Shown piece by piece: positions 1 through 4,746 of a DNA stretch of 5,047 nucleotides. The translations under genes and the position numbers were made by a program. The stretch lies in the NCBI GenBank assembly GCA_001823505.1, contig MHUS01000035.1:1-5047 (forward strand), given 5' to 3'. The DNA is from Candidatus Yonathbacteria bacterium RIFCSPHIGHO2_01_FULL_51_10 (lineage in GTDB: Bacteria; Patescibacteriota; Minisyncoccia; Phycocordibacterales; UBA1539_B). Below the pieces are notes generated by a model. The model saw nothing but the letters and a program-made list of their open reading frames with translations, was not told the DNA's origin and searched no databases. How positions within the stretch are numbered: position 1 is the first letter of the stretch; each line of letters starts with the position of its first letter.

Positions 1-4
1 CTGC

Positions 5-34
5 TTGTGGGGGGACTGTTTTTTCTGGTATGCT
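5..34 (+). promoter_or_regulatory. Putative promoter of the lytic transglycosylase gene
   Basis: A TTGTGG hexamer (5-10) and a TATGCT hexamer (29-34) are separated by 18 bases, and the -10 ends 11 bases before the ATG at 46. Transcription would begin near 41, giving a leader of only about five bases. A second -10-like hexamer, TAGGTT (35-40), is closer to the ATG but has no -35 partner. The -35 matches the consensus only in TTG plus little else, so the call is tentative. It gains weight because the same arrangement recurs before four other genes here. Confidence 0.4.
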
Positions 35-45
35 TAGGTTTCGTC

Positions 46-1416
46 ATGCAGTTTTCTAAAAAATATAGCGGCGTAGCAGCCCTCCTCCTTTTTGGTTTTG
101 TTGGAGTGATTGCCCTTCCACTACAGGGGCTTGCTCAAACAACCACGAGCGGGCAAGACGCCGTCGCGGCACACCGCGCAGAGCTTGAGCGGAATCTTGC
201 CAACATTGAGGCTGAGATCGCGGCTCAAAACACGATCCTTGCGGCAAAGCAAAAAGAGTCTGCATCACTTCAGCGTGATGTCTCGATCCTTAACGCGCAG
301 ATCACCTCGGCGCAACTCTCCGTTAAGGCGCGCGACATCACACTCGCCAATCTCACTGATGATATCAACACGAAGGGGAAAACGATTGACCAGTTCTCGG
401 CGAAGCTAGATCGTGAACGTGCCTCACTGGCGCAGCTTCTTCGCAAAACTGACCAGCTCGACACATACTCCCTTCCTCAAATGGTTTTGGGCGGGCAGAC
501 ACTCTCTCAATTTTTTGCGGATGCCGATGCATTCAGTTCAATAAACGAGTCCATCCATAAATCATTAGGAATTGTTGTGGACATGAAACAGCAGACCGAA
601 GAGGAGAAGGCGGTGCTCGAGGATAAAAAACAGGAGGAAAGTTCCCTGCGACAGGTCCAAGTTCTTCAGAAGCAGCGTTTGGATCAAGCGCAGTCTGACA
701 AGAAACAACTCCTCAAAACCACTCAAGGGAAGGAGAAGGAATACCAAAAGATCATTCTTGCAAAACAAAAAAGTGCGGCAAGTATCCGCGCGGAACTGTT
801 TTCCCTTCAGGGTTCCGCGGCGATACCGTTTGGTAAGGCGCTCGATTATGCCAATGTGGTGTTTCAGCAAACTGGCGTGCGCCCGGCATTTCTCTTGGGG
901 ATCATCGCGGAAGAGTCCAATCTCGGGGCGAATGTCGGTACCGGTACCTGGACGGTGGATATGCACCCCACGCGTGATCGGCCGGTATTTTTGAAGATCA
1001 CGGCTCAACTTGGCCTTGACCCCAACACAATGCCGGTCTCAAAAAAGGTATGGTATGGCTATGGTGGGGCAATGGGGCCCGCGCAGTTCATCCCTTCCAC
1101 CTGGGCGCTCTATGGTGGTTATGACCCCAAGAATGGTTATGCGTATGATCAAAGCCTTGATTACGTAGGTAAGAAGACAGGCCATTATCCGTCGAACCCT
1201 TGGGATCCACAAGATGCCTTTATGGCGTCAGGCCTTCTCTTGAAGGACAATGGTGCCGCCAAGGGGACATACTCGGCAGAATTTCGGGCCGCCATGTGCT
1301 ACCTTGCCGGCTGCGGCAATGCCAACAAATCATCGCTGCAGTTCTATGGACAGGACGTGATGAGCCTTGCCACCAAATACCAGGGGTTGATCGATACCTT
1401 GCAGAGTGGCACCTAA
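46..1416 (+). CDS. Exported coiled-coil protein with C-terminal MltB-like lytic transglycosylase domain
   Basis: The 456-residue product probably cleaves peptidoglycan glycan strands outside the cytoplasmic membrane. I chose the ATG at 46 over the in-frame GTG at 7 because it puts a classic signal peptide first: a KK n-region (residues 5-6), a hydrophobic core (about 9-27) and a possible cut after LA-30. The GTG also overlaps a likely promoter. Two long Gln/Lys/Glu-rich coiled coils follow (about 38-135 and 178-250), broken by a LPQMVLGGQTLSQFF segment (143-157) that resembles the hinge of PcsB/CwlO-type hydrolases. The C-terminal domain (about 258-456) has AEES (288-291), with Glu290 the likely catalytic acid, then GAMGPAQFIPSTW (341-353) as in MltB/SLT enzymes, and a CYLAGCGN segment (418-425) matching the usual Y-NAG region. 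Cys418 and Cys423 could form a disulfide. The lytic domain is well supported; the exact family and the link to FtsEX are inferred. bL31 starts 18 bases downstream. Confidence 0.87.
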   Translation: MQFSKKYSGVAALLLFGFVGVIALPLQGLAQTTTSGQDAVAAHRAELERNLANIEAEIAAQNTILAAKQKESASLQRDVSILNAQITSAQLSVKARDITLANLTDDINTKGKTIDQFSAKLDRERASLAQLLRKTDQLDTYSLPQMVLGGQTLSQFFADADAFSSINESIHKSLGIVVDMKQQTEEEKAVLEDKKQEESSLRQVQVLQKQRLDQAQSDKKQLLKTTQGKEKEYQKIILAKQKSAASIRAELFSLQGSAAIPFGKALDYANVVFQQTGVRPAFLLGIIAEESNLGANVGTGTWTVDMHPTRDRPVFLKITAQLGLDPNTMPVSKKVWYGYGGAMGPAQFIPSTWALYGGYDPKNGYAYDQSLDYVGKKTGHYPSNPWDPQDAFMASGLLLKDNGAAKGTYSAEFRAAMCYLAGCGNANKSSLQFYGQDVMSLATKYQGLIDTLQSGT

Positions 1417-1427
1417 TGTGGTACCTT
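1399..1427 (+). promoter_or_regulatory. Putative rpmE promoter overlapping the end of the upstream gene
   Basis: TTGCAG (1399-1404) and TACCTT (1422-1427) are 17 bases apart, and the -10 ends 7 bases before the rpmE ATG. A start at the usual distance would put the 5' end on or next to the ATG. The -35 lies in the last codons of the transglycosylase gene. Each hexamer alone is weak. Spacing and recurrence of the pattern are the main support, and read-through from the upstream gene is an equally good explanation. Confidence 0.3.
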
Positions 1428-1434
1428 GGCACTC

Positions 1435-1665
1435 ATGAAAGCAGATATTCACCCAACATATCATAATAAGGCAAAGGTTGACTGCGCATGTGGCGCGTCT
1501 TTTACCGTAGGATCTACTCTTGAGAAGATCCGCGTAGAAACCTGCAGTTCCTGCCACCCGTTCTTCACCGGTGAGGAGAAGATCATGGACACGGGCGGTC
1601 GCGTAGAGCGCTTCAAGAAGCGTACTGCCGCCGCGGGAGCAGGGAGCGCCAAGAAAGGCAAGTAA
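1435..1665 (+). CDS. rpmE: 50S ribosomal protein bL31 (zinc-binding type)
   Basis: This 76-residue protein is bL31, a large-subunit protein that bridges to the small subunit in the assembled ribosome. It opens with MKADIHP, the family N-terminus, and carries the four zinc-ligand cysteines at 17, 19, 37 and 40. It also has the conserved CHPFFTG (40-46) and GGRVERF (54-60) blocks. These mark the C+ (zinc-containing) paralogue type, not the zinc-free alternate form. Relative to the 70-residue E. coli protein the C-terminus adds a short Ala/Gly/Lys-rich tail that would contact RNA. The ATG at 1435 is preferred over the in-frame TTG at 1426 because it matches the family start exactly. There is no Shine-Dalgarno sequence in the 18-base gap. 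An rpmE-prfA neighbourhood is found in many bacteria. Confidence 0.97.
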   Translation: MKADIHPTYHNKAKVDCACGASFTVGSTLEKIRVETCSSCHPFFTGEEKIMDTGGRVERFKKRTAAAGAGSAKKGK

Positions 1666-1685
1666 CAAGCTCGTGCCGAGGCAAT

Positions 1686-1715
1686 AGGCGCGTCCCGATG
1701 TATCGGGACGCGCCT
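1686..1715. other. Perfect 14-bp inverted repeat between rpmE and prfA
   Basis: Bases 1686-1699 and 1702-1715 are exact reverse complements around a two-base centre. In RNA this would be a 12-13 bp GC-rich stem with a small UGUA-type loop. A second pairing, AGCTCG (1668-1673) with CGAGCT (1717-1722), could extend it across a 12-base bulge. The 3' arm is followed by TTCGAG, not a T-run, so it is not a standard intrinsic terminator. It could still pause polymerase, protect the rpmE mRNA 3' end, or be a dispersed palindrome. The prfA -10 element starts only 15 bases after it. Confidence 0.85.
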
Positions 1716-1729
1716 TCGAGCTAGCGGTG

Positions 1730-1735
1730 TATACT
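1730..1735 (+). promoter_or_regulatory. Putative -10 element of prfA, leaderless spacing
   Basis: TATACT matches the -10 consensus in five of six positions and ends six bases before the ATG at 1742, so the predicted transcript would begin on or beside the start codon. No -35-like hexamer is present at 16-18 bases upstream, where the right arm of the 1686-1715 hairpin lies. A -10-dependent promoter, or use of the hairpin region as an activator site, would be needed. Confidence 0.45.
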
Positions 1736-1741
1736 TATCGT

Positions 1742-2731
1742 ATGGAATCTCTTGAGTCCTACAAAAAAAATCCGCGCACGATGTTTCTTGCGCAAGAGTA
1801 CGACCGCCTCACTGCGGAGGAGACGAATCTTACCCGTATGATAGAGGAAGACCCCGCGATGCGCGATCTTGCCGAGGGGGAGCTTCAGAGTCTTGTCGCA
1901 CAGAAAGCCGCTTTGTTCGCTCAAATGGAAGATGTTGCCCGCGTAGCAAAAGAAGAAGAGGCATTTCCTCGGCGGGTGATCCTTGAGGTGCGAGCGGGGA
2001 CCGGGGGGGAGGAAGCGGCGCTCTTCGCGCGCAATCTTGCCGAGATGTATCGGGGGTTTGCCGCACAGGAAGGCTGGGATGTCTCGGTTGTTGATGAGGC
2101 GCTCTCGGACTTGGGCGGGTACAAAGAGGCATCGTTTGAGTTCAGCGGTAAGGACGTGTATCGGTTCTTGCGTTTTGAGACCGGAGTGCACCGCGTGCAG
2201 CGTGTTCCCGATACGGAGAAGTCGGGGCGCATTCATACCTCCACTGCTTCCGTTGCGGTGCTTCCGGTGCGTGAGGAAAAGACGATCGAGATCAATCCGG
2301 CCGATCTTGAGGTTGAGTTTTCCCGTTCGGGGGGCGCCGGCGGGCAGAACGTCAACAAGGTGGAAACCGCAGTGCGCATCACCCACAAGCCGACCGGCGT
2401 GGTGGTTCGTTGTCAGAGTGAACGCAGCCAACTTAAAAACCGCGAAAGGGCCATGAGTATTCTTTCCGCAAAGATCGAGGAAGCGGAGCGGGAGCAGGAT
2501 GCCGCAAAACTTTCCTCTGAACGCAAACAACAGATCGGTACCGGAGATCGCTCCGAGAAGATCCGCACCTACAACATGCTCCAAGATCGCATAACCGATC
2601 ATCGCATCAAGGAGTCGTGGAGCAACCTCCCCAAGATCCTTTCGGGGTATATCCGTCCGATAATTGACGCGATCCTTGCTGCCGAGGAGCGAGGAGAAGG
2701 GGGTTCTACGGCGGATGAAGATGAGGACTAA
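1742..2731 (+). CDS. prfA: Peptide chain release factor 1 (RF1)
   Basis: This 329-residue class I release factor recognises UAA and UAG in the ribosomal A site and triggers hydrolysis of peptidyl-tRNA. The stop-codon tripeptide reads PDT (156-158) within RVPDTEKSGRIHTS, which fits the RF1 PxT pattern and excludes RF2, which has SPF. His165 is the conserved base-stacking residue. The catalytic GGQ is at 200-202 in SGGAGGQNVNK; its Gln is usually methylated by PrmC, whose gene is not next door here. RAGTGGEEA (84-92) is the family block at the start of domain 2. E. coli RF1 has 360 residues; the shortfall lies mainly in N-terminal domain 1. The C-terminus ends in an acidic tail (about 321-329). 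The ATG at 1742 is preferred over the in-frame GTG at 1727 because that codon directly precedes the likely -10 element. No Shine-Dalgarno sequence is visible. Confidence 0.96.
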   Translation: MESLESYKKNPRTMFLAQEYDRLTAEETNLTRMIEEDPAMRDLAEGELQSLVAQKAALFAQMEDVARVAKEEEAFPRRVILEVRAGTGGEEAALFARNLAEMYRGFAAQEGWDVSVVDEALSDLGGYKEASFEFSGKDVYRFLRFETGVHRVQRVPDTEKSGRIHTSTASVAVLPVREEKTIEINPADLEVEFSRSGGAGGQNVNKVETAVRITHKPTGVVVRCQSERSQLKNRERAMSILSAKIEEAEREQDAAKLSSERKQQIGTGDRSEKIRTYNMLQDRITDHRIKESWSNLPKILSGYIRPIIDAILAAEERGEGGSTADEDED

Positions 2732-2759
2732 GCTCTCCAACAGTCCGGAACGCGCGGGG

Positions 2760-2788
2760 TTGCGTCAAAAATCGTTTTCTGCTAGACT
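2760..2788 (+). promoter_or_regulatory. Putative rpsB-tsf promoter with very short leader
   Basis: TTGCGT (2760-2765) and TAGACT (2783-2788) are separated by exactly 17 bases in the 65-base gap after prfA. The -10 ends eight bases before the rpsB ATG, so the leader would be zero to two bases long. That leaves no room for a ribosome binding site or for the structured S2-binding leader found before rpsB in E. coli and other bacteria. This promoter would serve rpsB, tsf and probably the downstream membrane protein. Confidence 0.5.
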
Positions 2789-2796
2789 CTTGCCAC

Positions 2797-3495
2797 ATGG
2801 TCACAAAGCCAGATCAACTCATGGAGCGGATGTTTGAAGCCGGAGCACACTTCGGCGTTTCTCGTTCGCGCCGCCACCCTTCCGCAAAACAGCTTATTTT
2901 TGGATCAAAAAATGGCGTGGAGATCCTTGATCTCGAGAAAACAGGAACCCACCTCGCTACTGCAAAGGAATTTGTAAAAACGCTCTCCCGCACCGGCAAA
3001 AAGATATTGTTCGTGGGGACAAAGAATGAAGCGCGCAACATCGCAAGTGCTGCCGCGAGCTCAATTGAGATGCCCTATGTGGTGAATCGCTGGCTCGGTG
3101 GAACGCTCAGCAATTTCCCTCAGATCAAGAAACGCATTCTCCACATGGAGGATCTTATCGACAAGCGCATAAGCGGTGAGCTTGAAAAGTACACCAAAAA
3201 GGAACGTTTGCTCATCAGCCGTGAGATCGAGACTCTCGAGAAGCATTTCGCCGGGCTCGCTCCGATGAAGGAGCTTCCTGGAGCACTTTTCGTGATTGAT
3301 GCGAAAAAGGAGCACATCGCCGTTGAGGAGGCGACCAAGATGCGCATTCCCGTGGTCAGTCTCTCAAGCTCTGATTGCGATTTTTCAAAGATAGCTTTTC
3401 CGATTCCCGGCAATGATGCTTCGCGCTCAAGTATCACATTCTTCGTGAATGAGATCGTGCAGGCATGGAAGGACGGCAAGGTGATCACGGAATAA
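2797..3495 (+). CDS. rpsB: 30S ribosomal protein uS2
   Basis: The 232-residue product is uS2, a late-assembling small-subunit protein near the mRNA exit side of the 30S head-body junction. Supporting blocks are AGAHFG (15-20), ILFVGTKNEA (70-79), the family signature RWLGGTLSNF (98-107), the coiled-coil insertion (about 112-155), LPGALFVIDAKKEHIAVEEA (160-179) and IPVVSL (184-189). The C-terminal block PIPGNDASRSS (202-212) replaces the usual PGNDDAIRS. The region after AGAHFG reads SRSRRHPSAKQLIFGSKNGVEI in place of the usual HQTRRWNPKM pattern, which in my recollection is typical of Parcubacteria. Residues 190-199 also replace the common DTN-CDP motif. The ATG at 2797 gives the expected N-terminus and sits beside a likely promoter. 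tsf follows after 70 bases, the classic partner gene. Confidence 0.97.
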   Translation: MVTKPDQLMERMFEAGAHFGVSRSRRHPSAKQLIFGSKNGVEILDLEKTGTHLATAKEFVKTLSRTGKKILFVGTKNEARNIASAAASSIEMPYVVNRWLGGTLSNFPQIKKRILHMEDLIDKRISGELEKYTKKERLLISREIETLEKHFAGLAPMKELPGALFVIDAKKEHIAVEEATKMRIPVVSLSSSDCDFSKIAFPIPGNDASRSSITFFVNEIVQAWKDGKVITE

Positions 3496-3520
3496 CAATT
3501 GATCGAGCGTACGCCTATCG

Positions 3521-3544
3521 TGCCGATCGGCGGCAGTCTTTATT
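3521..3544 (+). other. Weak hairpin with T-rich tail in the rpsB-tsf gap
   Basis: TGCCG (3521-3525) pairs with CGGCA (3531-3535) around a five-base loop, followed by GTCTTTATT (3536-3544). An overlapping ten-base palindrome, GCCGATCGGC (3522-3531), offers an alternative fold. The short stem and broken T-run suggest at most partial termination or pausing, which could lower tsf expression relative to rpsB. Chance occurrence is quite possible. Confidence 0.3.
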
Positions 3545-3565
3545 GGTATCAGATCTTCATATATC

Positions 3566-4156
3566 ATGGCAACCTTGGATGAAATCAAAGAGCTTCGCGA
3601 TGCAACCGGTATCTCGGTGATGCAGTGTAAAAAAGCACTTGAAGAGGCGGGAGGAGACAAAGAAAAAGCACTTGCTTTGCTCCGCAAGAAAGGAAGTGAG
3701 ATCGCCTCAAAGAAGTCCGACCGCGAGCTTGGCTCAGGAGTGGTGAGTGCGTATATTCACACAAACCATGCCGTAGGGGCCATGGTGACTCTTTCGTGTG
3801 AGACTGATTTCGTTGCCAAGAATGAGGAGTTCTTGGCGCTTGCGTATGATATTGCCATGCATATCACGGCGATGAATCCCACCTATGTTAGCGATGCGCA
3901 GGTTACGCCGGAAGAGCGCGCCAAGGCAACGGAATTGTTCCAAAAGGAAGTTGATGAGTCTGAGAAGCCAGCGGAGATCAAAGAGAAAATGATGCAAGGG
4001 AAGCTTGATGCGTATTTCAAAGAACGTACCCTACTTGACCAATCGTTCGTAAAGAATCAAGATATAACCGTACGTCAGGAGATCGAGACCGCTATCCAAA
4101 AATTCGGGGAGCGTATCGAGGTCAAGACGTTCGTACGGGGTGCTGTCGCAGGGTAA
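3566..4156 (+). CDS. tsf: Elongation factor Ts (short form)
   Basis: EF-Ts is the nucleotide exchange factor that removes GDP from EF-Tu so it can bind GTP and aminoacyl-tRNA. The 196-residue product has an N-terminal UBA-like helical domain (about 3-45) with the signature KELRDATGISVMQCKKAL (8-25), and then the TDFVAKN motif (80-86) of the core that contacts EF-Tu. The helical insertion (about 118-150) and the C-terminal strand ERIEVKTFVRG (182-192) complete the short fold. The length equals that of the Thermus protein and lacks the second core repeat of the 283-residue E. coli form. No Shine-Dalgarno sequence and no convincing promoter precede the ATG, so it is probably made from the rpsB transcript. 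The only start that gives the family N-terminus (MATLDEIKELR) is the ATG at 3566. Confidence 0.97.
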   Translation: MATLDEIKELRDATGISVMQCKKALEEAGGDKEKALALLRKKGSEIASKKSDRELGSGVVSAYIHTNHAVGAMVTLSCETDFVAKNEEFLALAYDIAMHITAMNPTYVSDAQVTPEERAKATELFQKEVDESEKPAEIKEKMMQGKLDAYFKERTLLDQSFVKNQDITVRQEIETAIQKFGERIEVKTFVRGAVAG

Positions 4157-4162
4157 TCAGAT

Positions 4163-4576
4163 ATGACAACATTTCTCATCACGACCTTTTGCATATCGCT
4201 TGCGGGGATCATGGCGATGCTCGGGTGGAAAATGAGGCTCCTCTCTTTGGGAGAGCACCATGTGGTGGTTTCTGTGCCGCAACATCATAATTTTTCCATG
4301 CGGGCGTTTGGGTGGTATCGGATGGCCCAGCGGCTCCTCCGGGCTCTCATGCTTGCAATAAATGCATGGCTGTTGCGGGTTATAGCGATCCTTCTTCGCG
4401 CGCTTATCCGTGGGCTTATGGTTCTTAATCAGCGTGTTCAGAAGCGTCTTTCGTCACTCACCAACATGGTGCGTGGCAAAGTACAGACTCCGCTCACGCC
4501 TGAGAATGCCTCGCCATTCCTCAAGGATATTACGAAGCACAAGGATGAGGTGCGGGGTGGAGGAAGTATGGAGTAA
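4163..4576 (+). CDS. Small basic membrane protein of unknown function
   Basis: I do not recognise this 137-residue protein. Residues 3-22 form a clear N-terminal membrane segment. A second, Arg-studded hydrophobic helix spans about 58-88 and could be a membrane or amphipathic surface helix. Two histidine pairs (32-33 and 41-42) lie in the linker between them. The rest (about 89-137) is hydrophilic and net basic and ends in GGGSME. The ATG is six bases after the tsf stop, so it is almost certainly cotranscribed with tsf. It has one of the few weak Shine-Dalgarno-like sequences here (AGGG at 4150-4153, nine bases upstream). Coding status is supported by the tight spacing, an uninterrupted frame up to the tRNA leader, and the sensible membrane topology. 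It occupies the place where pyrH or frr often follows tsf in other bacteria. Confidence 0.75.
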   Translation: MTTFLITTFCISLAGIMAMLGWKMRLLSLGEHHVVVSVPQHHNFSMRAFGWYRMAQRLLRALMLAINAWLLRVIAILLRALIRGLMVLNQRVQKRLSSLTNMVRGKVQTPLTPENASPFLKDITKHKDEVRGGGSME

Positions 4577-4604
4577 GAACCCCCCTTTCATCGGGGAAGA
4601 TTTT

Positions 4605-4677
4605 GCCGCCTTAGCTCAGTTGGTAGAGCAACGGTTTTGTAAACCGTAGGTCCTCGGTTCAAGCCCGAGAGGCGGCT
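4605..4677 (+). tRNA. tRNA-Thr, anticodon UGU
   Basis: The 73-base gene folds into a full cloverleaf. The acceptor stem is 4605-4611 with 4670-4676, all seven pairs Watson-Crick. The D arm is GCTC/GAGC (4614-4617, 4626-4629) around a GG-containing loop. The anticodon stem is ACGGT/ACCGT (4631-4635, 4643-4647) with loop TTTGTAA, and the anticodon TGT is at 4638-4640. The variable loop has five bases, and the T arm is CTCGG/CCGAG with loop TTCAAGC. It decodes ACA and, by wobble, other Thr codons. Starting pairs G1-C72 and C2-G71 agree with known ThrRS identity elements. The discriminator is U73. The following bases are CCT, so CCA must be added by a nucleotidyltransferase. No clear promoter precedes it, and it may be cut from the tsf-region transcript. 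Confidence 0.96.
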
Positions 4678-4692
4678 CCTGAAAGGAGAAAC

Positions 4693-4731
4693 AAAAAACA
4701 CCGCCCGGCCTTTGGCCGGGCGGTGTTTTTT
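4693..4731 (+). terminator. Strong intrinsic terminator after tRNA-Thr, potentially bidirectional
   Basis: Bases 4693-4710 and 4714-4731 are perfectly complementary: an 18-bp arm pair around a TTT loop, consisting of a GC-rich core and a six-base A-run facing a six-base T-run. The symmetric A and T tracts mean it could stop polymerase from either strand. It ends the tsf/membrane protein/tRNA unit and separates it from pheS. The proposed pheS -35 element lies within the loop and descending arm. Confidence 0.93.
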
Positions 4732-4740
4732 GTGTATGAT
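4712..4740 (+). promoter_or_regulatory. Putative pheS promoter embedded in the terminator, leaderless spacing
   Basis: TATGAT (4735-4740) matches the -10 consensus in five of six positions and ends six bases before the pheS ATG. Exactly 17 bases upstream is TTGGCC (4712-4717), inside the terminator hairpin. The predicted transcript would start on or next to the ATG. A promoter is needed here because the terminator isolates pheS from upstream transcription. Confidence 0.55.
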
Positions 4741-4746
4741 AGAGCC

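Noticed and set aside
7..45. GTG at 7 as the start of the transglycosylase gene
   Set aside because: It would add 13 hydrophobic residues before a complete signal peptide, and the codon lies within the proposed -35 element. The ATG at 46 is the better start.
936..948. Tandem GGTACCGGTACC
   Set aside because: It encodes part of a Gly/Thr-rich stretch of the enzyme and is only two copies of a six-base unit, so chance and codon use suffice.
565..1008. 147-residue minus-strand open frame inside the transglycosylase gene
   Set aside because: It is antisense to a well-supported gene, resembles no family I know, and its composition is the reverse of coiled-coil codons.
1983..2456. 157-residue + strand frame overlapping prfA
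   Set aside because: It is an Arg/Pro-rich out-of-frame reading of prfA with no family features.
1721..2740. 339-residue minus-strand open frame opposite prfA
   Set aside because: RF1 motifs are unmistakable on the + strand. The long antisense frame follows from codon bias, and its protein has no recognisable domain.
3541..3565. Possible promoter directly before tsf
   Set aside because: The AT-rich stretch has no TAnnnT at a useful distance with a TTG partner 17 bases upstream. Cotranscription with rpsB is simpler.
4582..4604. CCCC/GGGG hairpin followed by AAGATTTT before the tRNA
   Set aside because: The four-pair stem with a seven-base loop and a displaced short T-run is too weak to call a terminator. 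It is more likely tRNA leader sequence.
4684..4688. AGGAG resembling a Shine-Dalgarno sequence after the tRNA
   Set aside because: No start codon follows at a proper distance, and it directly precedes the terminator. The pheS ATG is almost 60 bases away.
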